Assembly: GCA_000431015.1 (NCBI GenBank)
Contig: HF986039.1
Coordinates: forward strand, 1,104 to 18,918
Source: Alistipes sp. CAG:514
GTDB lineage: Bacteria; Bacteroidota; Bacteroidia; Bacteroidales; UBA932
Direction of reading: 5' to 3'
Length of the DNA stretch: 17,815 nt
The notes beneath the pieces are model-generated. The model saw only the letters and a list, made by a program, of their open reading frames with translations, was not told the DNA's origin and did not search any database. The position numbers and the translations under genes are program-made. Below are positions 1 through 7,353 of this stretch, one piece after another (within the stretch, counting starts at the first letter, position 1; each line of letters starts with the position of its first letter).

Positions 1-2603
1 GCGGATGTGGCTCTCGCCAGAGGGACGAAGAGCGTGAGGGCCGAGGCTCTGGAGGCGGTCTCGCCGGCGGCGTAGATCTTCGGCTCGAAGCGCATCACGA
101 TCTCGTGGTCGCCGGCGGGAACGGTGGCGGCACGTAGGATCCAGTCGGCGCGGAACAGTTCCAAAGGAGAGCCGTCAACCGTGGCGGTCCAGCCGTCCGG
201 GTAATAGATCTCACTGAATATGACGGTGCGGGCGGCTGAGGCGCTGTAGTGGTAACGAAGCTCGTTCGGAGCATAGGCTGTCATCCGGATGGTGTCAATA
301 CCCATGTCATCAGCGGTTCCATCAACAGATTCCTCAGCAGAACCCTCGACGGAACTTCCTGCGTAGGTCTTTGCGAAAGCGGCGCGGGAGGCGGCGAAGT
401 CCGCTCCGATGACGGCGGTGCGCCTGAGATCCACGGAATCAATCAGGGCGATCTCCTCGTCCGGAGTCCCGGCGGGAACGAACGAGTCCACGAACCACGC
501 CGGACCGAAGGCCCCAAGGTTCTCGATCGGCGGCATCTCCGCGCCAAGTATGAAGTACTTGGTGTTCAGCGCGGAAAGCACAGGAATATTCCTGATTCCA
601 CTTTGGAATTCCTCAATGGTCTTGGCACCACTTGTGTTGGCCGAAAGCGCCTGCAACTCCTTGACAATGTGCCTGTCGATCAGATCCTGGTAGCGCTGCA
701 ATTTCGCCGGGCTGTAGCCACCGATGCACTTGTGCCAGTAAGGGTTGAAGGAGTCATTGAATATGTCCGCGCTTAGATCCACAACCCTGTAGGACGGGGA
801 CTTGTCCTCCAGAATCAGTTTGTCCACTGCCCTGGCGGTGAATTGGTTGTTGAACTGGCGCGGGGTCGTGAAACTGTCCGAGTTGAGGTAGCGCTTGCCG
901 ACCGTGAACATATTCACGAACACGAGGAGGCATATTCCCGCCATCGCCTGCATTCTGCGGGCATTGCCGATGTGAGGGTCGCTCTCGTAGGATTTCGGTG
1001 CGTCTTTCGGGACGCTGTAGGCCCAGAGTATCAGACCGAAAGTGATCACTATCAAGACCATAGACCACATGGCATCGGAGGTGAGAAGGTGACGGCGGTC
1101 AGCCTTGAGGGCATCCACGATGATGTCCTGCATCTGGGCGTCACCCCTGCCTGAGAAGGAACCAGCCACACTCGGAACAAGGGCGCAGAGGAGGCAGAAT
1201 CCGGCGGTCAGCGCAAGAGCGATCCAACCCGCCCTCAGGAACTCCTTCTTTGAATATTCCCGCCTGAGGATCCTGTCCAGAGTGACGAAGCCGAGCATCG
1301 GCAGAGTGAACTGCAACACTATCAAGGCCATGGACACGGTTCTGAACTTGCTGTACATCGGGGCGTAGTCGAAGAACAGTTTCGTGAACCACATCATGTG
1401 GCTGCCAAGACCAAGGAACACGGCCACAAGGGTCGCTGCCAGAAGCCACCATTTCTCCTTGCCTTTGTAAAGGAATAGTCCAAGGACAAAGAGGAAGACC
1501 GTTATCGCTCCCATGTACATCGGCCCGGCGGTGAACGGCTGAGGCCCCCAGTAAAGCGGCAGCGCCTTGGCGATCTCGTTCGGATTGCCCTGTCCGGCCT
1601 GCCTGAACAGCTTCACGACCTCGGACTTGTCCGGATTCACCGCTCCGGCTGACGAACCTCCGTTAAAATTGGGAATCATCAGGTTAGGGAGTTCCTCCCA
1701 GCCGTAGGACCAGGCTGTGGCGTAGTCCAGCTGAAGGCCGGAGTTGTTGATCTCGCCGCCTTCCGGATGGGAGAGTTCGGAGCCTCCGCGCATGGTGTAT
1801 TTGGTATATTCATAAAGAGGGGCCAGTTTGATGGTGTTGGTCCCGATGCCGGCGAGACCCACGACCAGAAGCAGCGCGCTTGCCGCGAAGAAGCGCCCGA
1901 AGGCGGCGCGCCTCTCAAAGCAGACCCTGAAGAACACATAAAGCGCATAGATCACGATCATCAGCGCCAGATAGTAGGTGATCTGCTGATGGTTGGCCTT
2001 GATCTGGAAACTCAGCGCGAAGCCGAACAGAACCGCGCCGAGAAGGGTTTTAGGAAGCCAGTCCCTCCAGCCTTCACGCTGGGTCTGCCGTAGTGCCGAG
2101 CGGTAAGTGAAGATCGCCGCCGCCAGCACCCAAGGCAGAAACGCTATCGCCTGCATCTTGGTGTTGTGCCCCACCTGGATGATCTGGAAATTGTACGAGC
2201 AGAAAGTGACCGCGACCGCACCGCCGATGGCCAGAACCTTGTCAAGCCCAAGTGAAAGCATCAGCAGAAACGCTCCAAGCAAAGAAATGAACAGCCAGTT
2301 GGCCGGCCTCTTGCCCTTCATAAGAAGATTGTACAACGACTGTGTCCAGTCACCGTCGCTCGAAGGTTCAAACGAGGTCGTCGGCATCCCGCCGAACATC
2401 GAGTCCGTCCAGTAAGTAGGATCGTCAGGATGCGCCTTGTTCCACGTCACAGCCTCCTGCGACATGCTCCTGTAGCCGGTGATGTCGCTCTGATTGACCA
2501 CCTTGCCGGTCAGCACCTCCGGCACGAAACCATATGCCAGCACCAGAAACAGCAGCACAGTCCCGGCGTAGTACATTATCTTCCTTATCAAAGTCTTGTC
2601 CAT
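1..2603 (-). CDS. YfhO-family polytopic membrane protein (C-terminus cut by window edge)
   Basis: A reading frame on the minus strand runs without a stop from the ATG at 2603 to the left edge, at least 867 codons. The N-terminus is a membrane segment (about residues 11-28), followed by a periplasmic stretch with DSMFGGMPT (68-75 region) and then many hydrophobic segments, including a conserved-looking QVGHNTKMQAIAFLPW. After the last membrane helices comes a long soluble region ending in a small beta domain (SEIYYPDGWTATVDG, then VPAGDHEIVMRFEP), which is the usual tail of YfhO-family proteins (PF09586). Known members are GT-C-like envelope proteins implicated in glycosylation of surface polymers in Gram-positives; the role in Bacteroidota is unsettled. 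The start lies 12 bases after the glycosyltransferase stop, so the two are very likely co-transcribed and act on the same surface glycan. Only a few C-terminal residues should be missing, judging from the family tail. Confidence 0.88.
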   Translation of the reverse strand, partial: MDKTLIRKIMYYAGTVLLFLVLAYGFVPEVLTGKVVNQSDITGYRSMSQEAVTWNKAHPDDPTYWTDSMFGGMPTTSFEPSSDGDWTQSLYNLLMKGKRPANWLFISLLGAFLLMLSLGLDKVLAIGGAVAVTFCSYNFQIIQVGHNTKMQAIAFLPWVLAAAIFTYRSALRQTQREGWRDWLPKTLLGAVLFGFALSFQIKANHQQITYYLALMIVIYALYVFFRVCFERRAAFGRFFAASALLLVVGLAGIGTNTIKLAPLYEYTKYTMRGGSELSHPEGGEINNSGLQLDYATAWSYGWEELPNLMIPNFNGGSSAGAVNPDKSEVVKLFRQAGQGNPNEIAKALPLYWGPQPFTAGPMYMGAITVFLFVLGLFLYKGKEKWWLLAATLVAVFLGLGSHMMWFTKLFFDYAPMYSKFRTVSMALIVLQFTLPMLGFVTLDRILRREYSKKEFLRAGWIALALTAGFCLLCALVPSVAGSFSGRGDAQMQDIIVDALKADRRHLLTSDAMWSMVLIVITFGLILWAYSVPKDAPKSYESDPHIGNARRMQAMAGICLLVFVNMFTVGKRYLNSDSFTTPRQFNNQFTARAVDKLILEDKSPSYRVVDLSADIFNDSFNPYWHKCIGGYSPAKLQRYQDLIDRHIVKELQALSANTSGAKTIEEFQSGIRNIPVLSALNTKYFILGAEMPPIENLGAFGPAWFVDSFVPAGTPDEEIALIDSVDLRRTAVIGADFAASRAAFAKTYAGSSVEGSAEESVDGTADDMGIDTIRMTAYAPNELRYHYSASAARTVIFSEIYYPDGWTATVDGSPLELFRADWILRAATVPAGDHEIVMRFEPKIYAAGETASRASALTLFVPLARATS

Positions 2604-2615
2604 AATCCTTGAATC

Positions 2616-3944
2616 TTATTTTTCAGTTATCTGATTCAGCAGCTCCGCCAGCCTCACCGTAAGGTTGCGGCGCGAGAACCGCGAGATGTCCGAGGTGTTG
2701 TCGTGAAGCTCGTCATTCTTGAACTCCTCCCAGCAGAAATCTATCCAAACCCGGATTCTTTTCTCATCGTCCCAGTCATAGACCACTCCAGAGCCGGTCT
2801 CGCTGACAATCCGCGCCATCGCACCGTCAGTCTGGCCTATTCCCAGAATCGGACGACGCGAGGCGAGATATTCAAACAGCTTCCCCGGCAGCACCGCCCG
2901 GTACTCGGGTTCCTTCCTCAGCGGCAGGATCAGCACCGAGGCATTGAGCTGCTCCCTGACAGCCGTCTCGTGATCCTGATAGCCAAAGTCTTTCAGGTTG
3001 CCAACAAGCCCGGCGGCCTCGATCGAAGCGGTGATCTCCCTGTCGGTCTTCCCCACCAGCCTGATTCTCAGCGACCTCCTGAACTCCTCATCCTCCTCGC
3101 ATTTCTGGGCCAGGACTTTCCAGAGGGTCTCAGGATTACCGTCCGAGGCGAACAATCCCGTGTGGGTGATGTTGAAATTCTCGTCCAACTCAAAATCCTT
3201 CTTGAAGTCCTCCTCGTCGAAGCCATTGGTTATCAACTCCACGGGAGTCTTGGTCATCGCCTTGAACTCGTCCTGCACCAGCGGGGAGACAGCAATCACC
3301 CTCGTCGCCCCGTCCAGTACGGACTGCTCCAACCTATGATGTTTTTCCTCCGCCCAGGAAGTCAGCCCAAGATGCTTGAAATAAAACATCTTGGTCCACG
3401 GGTCACGGAAGTCGGCGATCCAAGGTATCCCGGTGGCGCGGGACAGCCTCAACCCGATAAGGTGCATGGACTGCGGAGGCCCCGTCGTGACGATGGCGTC
3501 CACAGGATGCTCCGCAAGGTATTTCTTAAGGAAGCGCACAGACGGGCGCACCCACATCACACGTGGATCCGGAATGAAGAAATTGCCTCGGATGAACAGT
3601 GACAGCCTCTGCTTCCATGATTTCTTCTGCCCGTTGATCGGATTGACCTCGTCCTTCCCCGCATTGGCGGCGGTAAGTGTCTTAAGATCGGTCGTACTCC
3701 CCTTTCCCATCAGCTTGCGGTAAATCCCGTAAGGCTCGAATATGCGGCTCTTGACAATCTCGACCTCAGGCGGAATCTCCGCAGCCAAAGTCTTGTCGAT
3801 CGTCGTAAGTTCCGGATTCTCAGGAGTGTAGACCACAGGCTGCCAGCCCTGAGCCGGAAGATATTTCGCAAACTTGACCCACCTCTGCACTCCGGATCCT
3901 CCGGACGGCGGCCAGTAATATGTCACTATCAGCACTCTCTTCAT
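2616..3944 (-). CDS. GT-B fold glycosyltransferase (GT4-like)
   Basis: This is a 442-residue cytosolic or membrane-associated glycosyltransferase. The N-terminal Rossmann domain opens with MKRVLIVTYYWPPSGGSGVQ, the acceptor-side glycine-rich loop. TTGPPQSMHLIG (153-164) and DFRDPW (178-183) follow, and the second Rossmann domain starts near ITNGFD (238-243). The donor-site region PGKLFEYLASRRPI (353-366) matches the sugar-nucleotide binding segment of GT4-type retaining enzymes. The length is normal for the family. An AGGAG six bases before the ATG at 3944 supports this start, which is unusual here because most genes in the window lack a Shine-Dalgarno. It is the first gene of an operon with the YfhO-like protein, pointing to surface polysaccharide or glycolipid assembly. 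The sugar transferred cannot be read from the sequence. Confidence 0.92.
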   Translation of the reverse strand: MKRVLIVTYYWPPSGGSGVQRWVKFAKYLPAQGWQPVVYTPENPELTTIDKTLAAEIPPEVEIVKSRIFEPYGIYRKLMGKGSTTDLKTLTAANAGKDEVNPINGQKKSWKQRLSLFIRGNFFIPDPRVMWVRPSVRFLKKYLAEHPVDAIVTTGPPQSMHLIGLRLSRATGIPWIADFRDPWTKMFYFKHLGLTSWAEEKHHRLEQSVLDGATRVIAVSPLVQDEFKAMTKTPVELITNGFDEEDFKKDFELDENFNITHTGLFASDGNPETLWKVLAQKCEEDEEFRRSLRIRLVGKTDREITASIEAAGLVGNLKDFGYQDHETAVREQLNASVLILPLRKEPEYRAVLPGKLFEYLASRRPILGIGQTDGAMARIVSETGSGVVYDWDDEKRIRVWIDFCWEEFKNDELHDNTSDISRFSRRNLTVRLAELLNQITEK

Positions 3945-4054
3945 GTCGCTCCTGATTTAGTAATCCAATAATAAATCCGCCTCTTCCGCGGCAACACAAG
4001 TTCCTTCCGCACACTTGGAAATTGCCGTAATAAACAATTCCTTACATAAGAATA

Positions 4055-4087
4055 CAAAGATAATCGTTCCGTTCAAAATTATACAAA
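4055..4087 (-). promoter_or_regulatory. Bacteroidota-type promoter of the glycosyltransferase-yfhO operon
   Basis: Read on the minus strand, TATCTTTG (4055-4062) is a perfect TAnnTTTG -7 box and TTTG (4084-4087) is the -33 box, with 21 bases between. Transcription would start near 4048, giving a leader of about 100 bases before the ATG at 3944. That leader holds a 26-codon TTG-initiated frame (3957-4037) ending 12 bases before the glycosyltransferase ATG. Confidence 0.75.
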
Positions 4088-4110
4088 TTATTCCATTTTC
4101 CCCGGAATAA
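4088..4110. repeat. Inverted repeat next to the -33 box
   Basis: TTATTCC (4088-4094) and GGAATAA (4104-4110) form 7-base arms around a 9-base spacer. The left arm directly abuts the -33 box of the minus-strand promoter, which is a typical place for a regulator site. The right arm is also the first unit of the phased array at 4104-4144. No T-run follows, so a terminator is unlikely. Confidence 0.5.
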
Positions 4111-4144
4111 TCAGGATAATGTTCTGGAATATTCGGGATAATTC
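4104..4144. repeat. Four helically phased GGA(T/A)AAT-like units
   Basis: Four related units, GGAATAATC, GGATAATG, GGAATATTC and GGATAATTC, begin with GG at 4104, 4114, 4126 and 4136, so successive spacings are 10, 12 and 10 bases, about one DNA turn each. They lie in the divergent region between the minus-strand promoter and the start of the 4213 gene. They could be a cooperative regulator-binding array or intrinsically bent DNA. No convincing two-part promoter for the plus-strand gene was found; TATATTCG at 4179-4186 is a 7/8 match to a -7 box without a well placed -33. Confidence 0.5.
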
Positions 4145-4212
4145 GAGGCAAAGAGAACAGGTCTTGTGCTAAAATCACTATATTCGTGGAAGTACTATTT
4201 GAAGATGATTTT

Positions 4213-7200
4213 ATGATTAAGGGATGTCTTAAGATTATAGCGGCGGCGGCCTTTATTACATTGTTCTGCACCAATGCCAGCGCGCAGTTCTCGCTGACGG
4301 GGGACGATCCGGCGGCCCTGCGCTGGAGGCAGATGGAGACGGAGAATTTCAGGCTGATCTTTCCGGCGGGAGAGGATTCACTGGCAAGGGTTTACGGAGC
4401 TGAGCTGGAAAGCGCAAGGCTCAGGAACGCCCGGTCGTCAGGGTTTCTCGTCGGGCAAAGTTACAGGGCTAAGATGCCCGTGGTGCTGCACAGCCGCCAC
4501 GTCCTGCCGAACGCATCGGTCACATGGGCGCCGAAAAGGATGGACATATTCACTGTCAATGATCCTTATGCTCCGACAGCGATGCCTTGGGTGCGGAACC
4601 TGGCGATCCACGAGGGGCGGCATGCGGCGCAGATGCAGTTCGGCGCGGCTGGCGGCCTCAAACCGTTCCACTGGTTTTTCGGAGAAATGGCAGCCGGAGC
4701 CTTCGCGGGGGTCTTCCCGGGACCGGCTTTCCTCGAAGGAGACGCGGTGGTGGCGGAGACGGCGCTCAGCAGGAGCGGACGCGGGCGGCAGGCCGACTTC
4801 CTGGGCTACCTGATGCCGGCGTTCGACTGCGGTGACTGGAGGGATTTCTACAAATGGAGCTACGGATCCAACAGGCACTACACTCCTGACCACTACAGAG
4901 TCGGCTACCTCACAATCGCCGGCGCGAGGGTATTCTTCGACGATCCGCTTTTCACTCAGGAATATTTCAGCCGCGTTGTCAGCAAAGGCTGGATCCTCAA
5001 CCTCCAAAAGACCGTCAGGGAGGCCAGCGGAATGAGTTTCAAGGAGTCCTTCCGCGCGATAGAGGAGAATTTCCGGAACATCTGGAGCGAAGAAGCGGCT
5101 CGGAGGGGGCCGTTCATGCCGTCAAGGCAGGTGACGAGAACTCCTTGGAGGCACACGGAGTACGCGGGAGCGGTCGCCACGGATGGTTCGGGAATATTCT
5201 CCCTCAAGTCCGGGATCGCGGCGCCCAAGAGTCTTGTCAGGATCGATCCAGCGGGTAACGAGAAGAGAATCCGGTCTTTCGCATCCTATGCGAGCGATCT
5301 TTCACTCGACTCTGAAGGTCAAAGAATATTCTGGAGCGAGTCCGTTCCGGGACTCCGGTGGAGTCTTGGAGGAGCATCCAGAATCCGTTACGTGAATCTC
5401 TCGAAACCAGGCAGGGTACACGACCTGACCAAAAGCGGACGGTACTTCAATCCAGCCCCGTCACGGGACGGAAAGGTCATCGCTGCCACTGAATATCCTC
5501 ACTCAGGCGGTTCGCGCATTGTCCTTCTGGATGCCGCCGACGGTTCGGCCAGAAAGGCGTTCATCGCTCCGGACTCGCTCCAGTTCACGGAATCCGCCTG
5601 GATCGGGGAACGCTTGTTCGCTGCCGGGCTTTCCGGGAACGGAATGGGAGTCTATGAGATTGTCGGAAGGATGGCCGATGGGAAGGCCGCGCTCATTCGA
5701 TTGCTTGATCCTCAGCCTGTTACCCTTTCACATCCGCGTTCTGTTCCTGAAGAGGAAACACTGCTTGCCTTCCTGTGCGACAGAACGGGCGTGACGGAGT
5801 TATATTCACTGGACGTTGAGAACTCGAAACTGCGGCAGCTGACATCGACCCGTTACGGGATCAGCTCGCCGGTGTTCAGTGCTGACACATTGTACTACAG
5901 TTCGCTGGCGGCATCGGACAGGCCCGAGGACTACAAGCAGGGCCGGATGATGTACGCCACAGCGGTAAGCGACCTGCCGATTACCGAAGTCCGCTACGAG
6001 AATATTCATAAATACCCTGTCGCAGACGCGCTTACAGCGCAGGAAACCGCCCTTGGCGACTCAATCGCCGTTGCCGCGGAGGTAAAATTTTCGCAACCGG
6101 AAAGATATTCAAAGATCAGACTCCCGCATATTCATTCCTGGGCGCCGGTCTATTTCAACTACGACAACGTCGAGTCCATAAGCGGCGACGACTACTACAA
6201 GACCGCCTCCCTCGGAGCCACGGCCCTGTTCCAGAACCTGCTCGGCACAGGCTACGGCATGGTCGGCTACGGAGCGCACGAAGACCCCTACGAAGACGGC
6301 AAATGGCGACATTCCGGCCACATCAAGTACTGCTACACAGGACTTCTCCCGATTTTTGAGATTTCCGCCGACTTCAACGACAGAGCCGCGATGGACATTC
6401 AGAAAATCCAAGTCACGAAGGAAAGGATGTACAGGCTTTACAACAAAGGCACTCTGACCGACAAGCCTTATTTTGAAGGAGGGTTGAAAGTCTATATTCC
6501 GTTCAATTTCTCGTCAGGCGGCATCAACCGGGGACTGATCCCGCAGGTCAAGTACAAGTTCACCAACGACAGGTACAATGACCAGATTCTGTTCCAGCAC
6601 ATCGTGAAAAAAGACGGAAAGGATGTGACCGAGACCTATAGCACAATCGGCGAAAACAACATCTCTCCGCTTCAGACTCTGGATGCATCGATAAGAGGCT
6701 ATGTCATGAGACAGAAAGCGCCGTCACAGGTCTTTCCGTCGCTCGGATTCGGTGCGGAACTGGGATTTCACTTCAGACCTGGCCACATGAAGGCCTACAA
6801 TCCGACCGCTTATCTCTACACCTACGGCTATCTTCCAGGGTTCACGGCCCGTCAAGGACTCAGGCTCACCGCATCGATGGAGGTGTGGTACGGGCCATAC
6901 GAAGAGGGTGGAATCATGGAAGGAGCATTGACTGCCATTCCAAGAGGGTTCGTGGACACCAACCTTAAAAGCATCATCAACTCCTGCTCGGAGTCCAGAT
7001 GGAGGGTCACCGCAGACTATGCGATTCCTTTCGCTGACGTGGACTGGTCGTTCCTCAGCCCCGTGGCCTACGTCAAGAACTTCGAGCTGACGCCGTTCTT
7101 CGACTGGTCCTACCAGACATTCAGTTGGAACCACGAACTTCATTACAATCCAGGAGCGGTCATGGGCGAGAACCTGTTCAGCGTCGGAGCCGACCTCACC

Positions 7201-7347
7201 GTCAGGCTCGGCAACTTCTTCTGGCTGCCTTACGACACGCAGATCGGCATCCGCTACGCCCGCAACTTCTGGCACTACATCGACCGCTTCCCGATCGCCA
7301 ACCTCAACAAGGACTACATAGGCTGGATATTCAGCATTAATCTCTAA
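4213..7347 (+). CDS. Surface protein: HExxH metalloprotease-like domain + TolB-like propeller + outer-membrane barrel
   Basis: The ATG at 4213 is preferred over an in-frame GTG at 4186 because it begins a signal peptide directly (MIKGCLKIIAAAAFITLFC, cleavage after NASAQ near residue 25). The mature protein is about 1,020 residues. Residues about 30-300 resemble the peptidase MA-like gluzincins: HEGRH (133-137) is a full HExxH zinc motif, and FLEGDAVVAE (173-182) fits the downstream third-ligand segment, E175 being the likely ligand. A middle region has PD40/TolB-like propeller repeats, for example YFNPAPSRDGKVIA near residue 411. From about 646 to the end the chain is rich in alternating aromatic strands and looks like a transmembrane beta-barrel. 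The gene heads an operon with the secreted protein 6 bases downstream. Substrate and role are unknown; whether the protease is active is inference. Confidence 0.85.
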   Translation: MIKGCLKIIAAAAFITLFCTNASAQFSLTGDDPAALRWRQMETENFRLIFPAGEDSLARVYGAELESARLRNARSSGFLVGQSYRAKMPVVLHSRHVLPNASVTWAPKRMDIFTVNDPYAPTAMPWVRNLAIHEGRHAAQMQFGAAGGLKPFHWFFGEMAAGAFAGVFPGPAFLEGDAVVAETALSRSGRGRQADFLGYLMPAFDCGDWRDFYKWSYGSNRHYTPDHYRVGYLTIAGARVFFDDPLFTQEYFSRVVSKGWILNLQKTVREASGMSFKESFRAIEENFRNIWSEEAARRGPFMPSRQVTRTPWRHTEYAGAVATDGSGIFSLKSGIAAPKSLVRIDPAGNEKRIRSFASYASDLSLDSEGQRIFWSESVPGLRWSLGGASRIRYVNLSKPGRVHDLTKSGRYFNPAPSRDGKVIAATEYPHSGGSRIVLLDAADGSARKAFIAPDSLQFTESAWIGERLFAAGLSGNGMGVYEIVGRMADGKAALIRLLDPQPVTLSHPRSVPEEETLLAFLCDRTGVTELYSLDVENSKLRQLTSTRYGISSPVFSADTLYYSSLAASDRPEDYKQGRMMYATAVSDLPITEVRYENIHKYPVADALTAQETALGDSIAVAAEVKFSQPERYSKIRLPHIHSWAPVYFNYDNVESISGDDYYKTASLGATALFQNLLGTGYGMVGYGAHEDPYEDGKWRHSGHIKYCYTGLLPIFEISADFNDRAAMDIQKIQVTKERMYRLYNKGTLTDKPYFEGGLKVYIPFNFSSGGINRGLIPQVKYKFTNDRYNDQILFQHIVKKDGKDVTETYSTIGENNISPLQTLDASIRGYVMRQKAPSQVFPSLGFGAELGFHFRPGHMKAYNPTAYLYTYGYLPGFTARQGLRLTASMEVWYGPYEEGGIMEGALTAIPRGFVDTNLKSIINSCSESRWRVTADYAIPFADVDWSFLSPVAYVKNFELTPFFDWSYQTFSWNHELHYNPGAVMGENLFSVGADLTVRLGNFFWLPYDTQIGIRYARNFWHYIDRFPIANLNKDYIGWIFSINL

Positions 7348-7353
7348 AACATA

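Noticed and set aside
249..1154. Several plus-strand frames over the yfhO gene
   Set aside because: They overlap an uninterrupted minus-strand frame of at least 867 codons with membrane segments and family motifs.
2703..3602. 299-codon plus-strand open frame opposite the glycosyltransferase
   Set aside because: It is the mirror of a clearly conserved GT-B enzyme; the translation has no recognisable motifs and is rich in residues expected from antisense reading of GC-rich codons.
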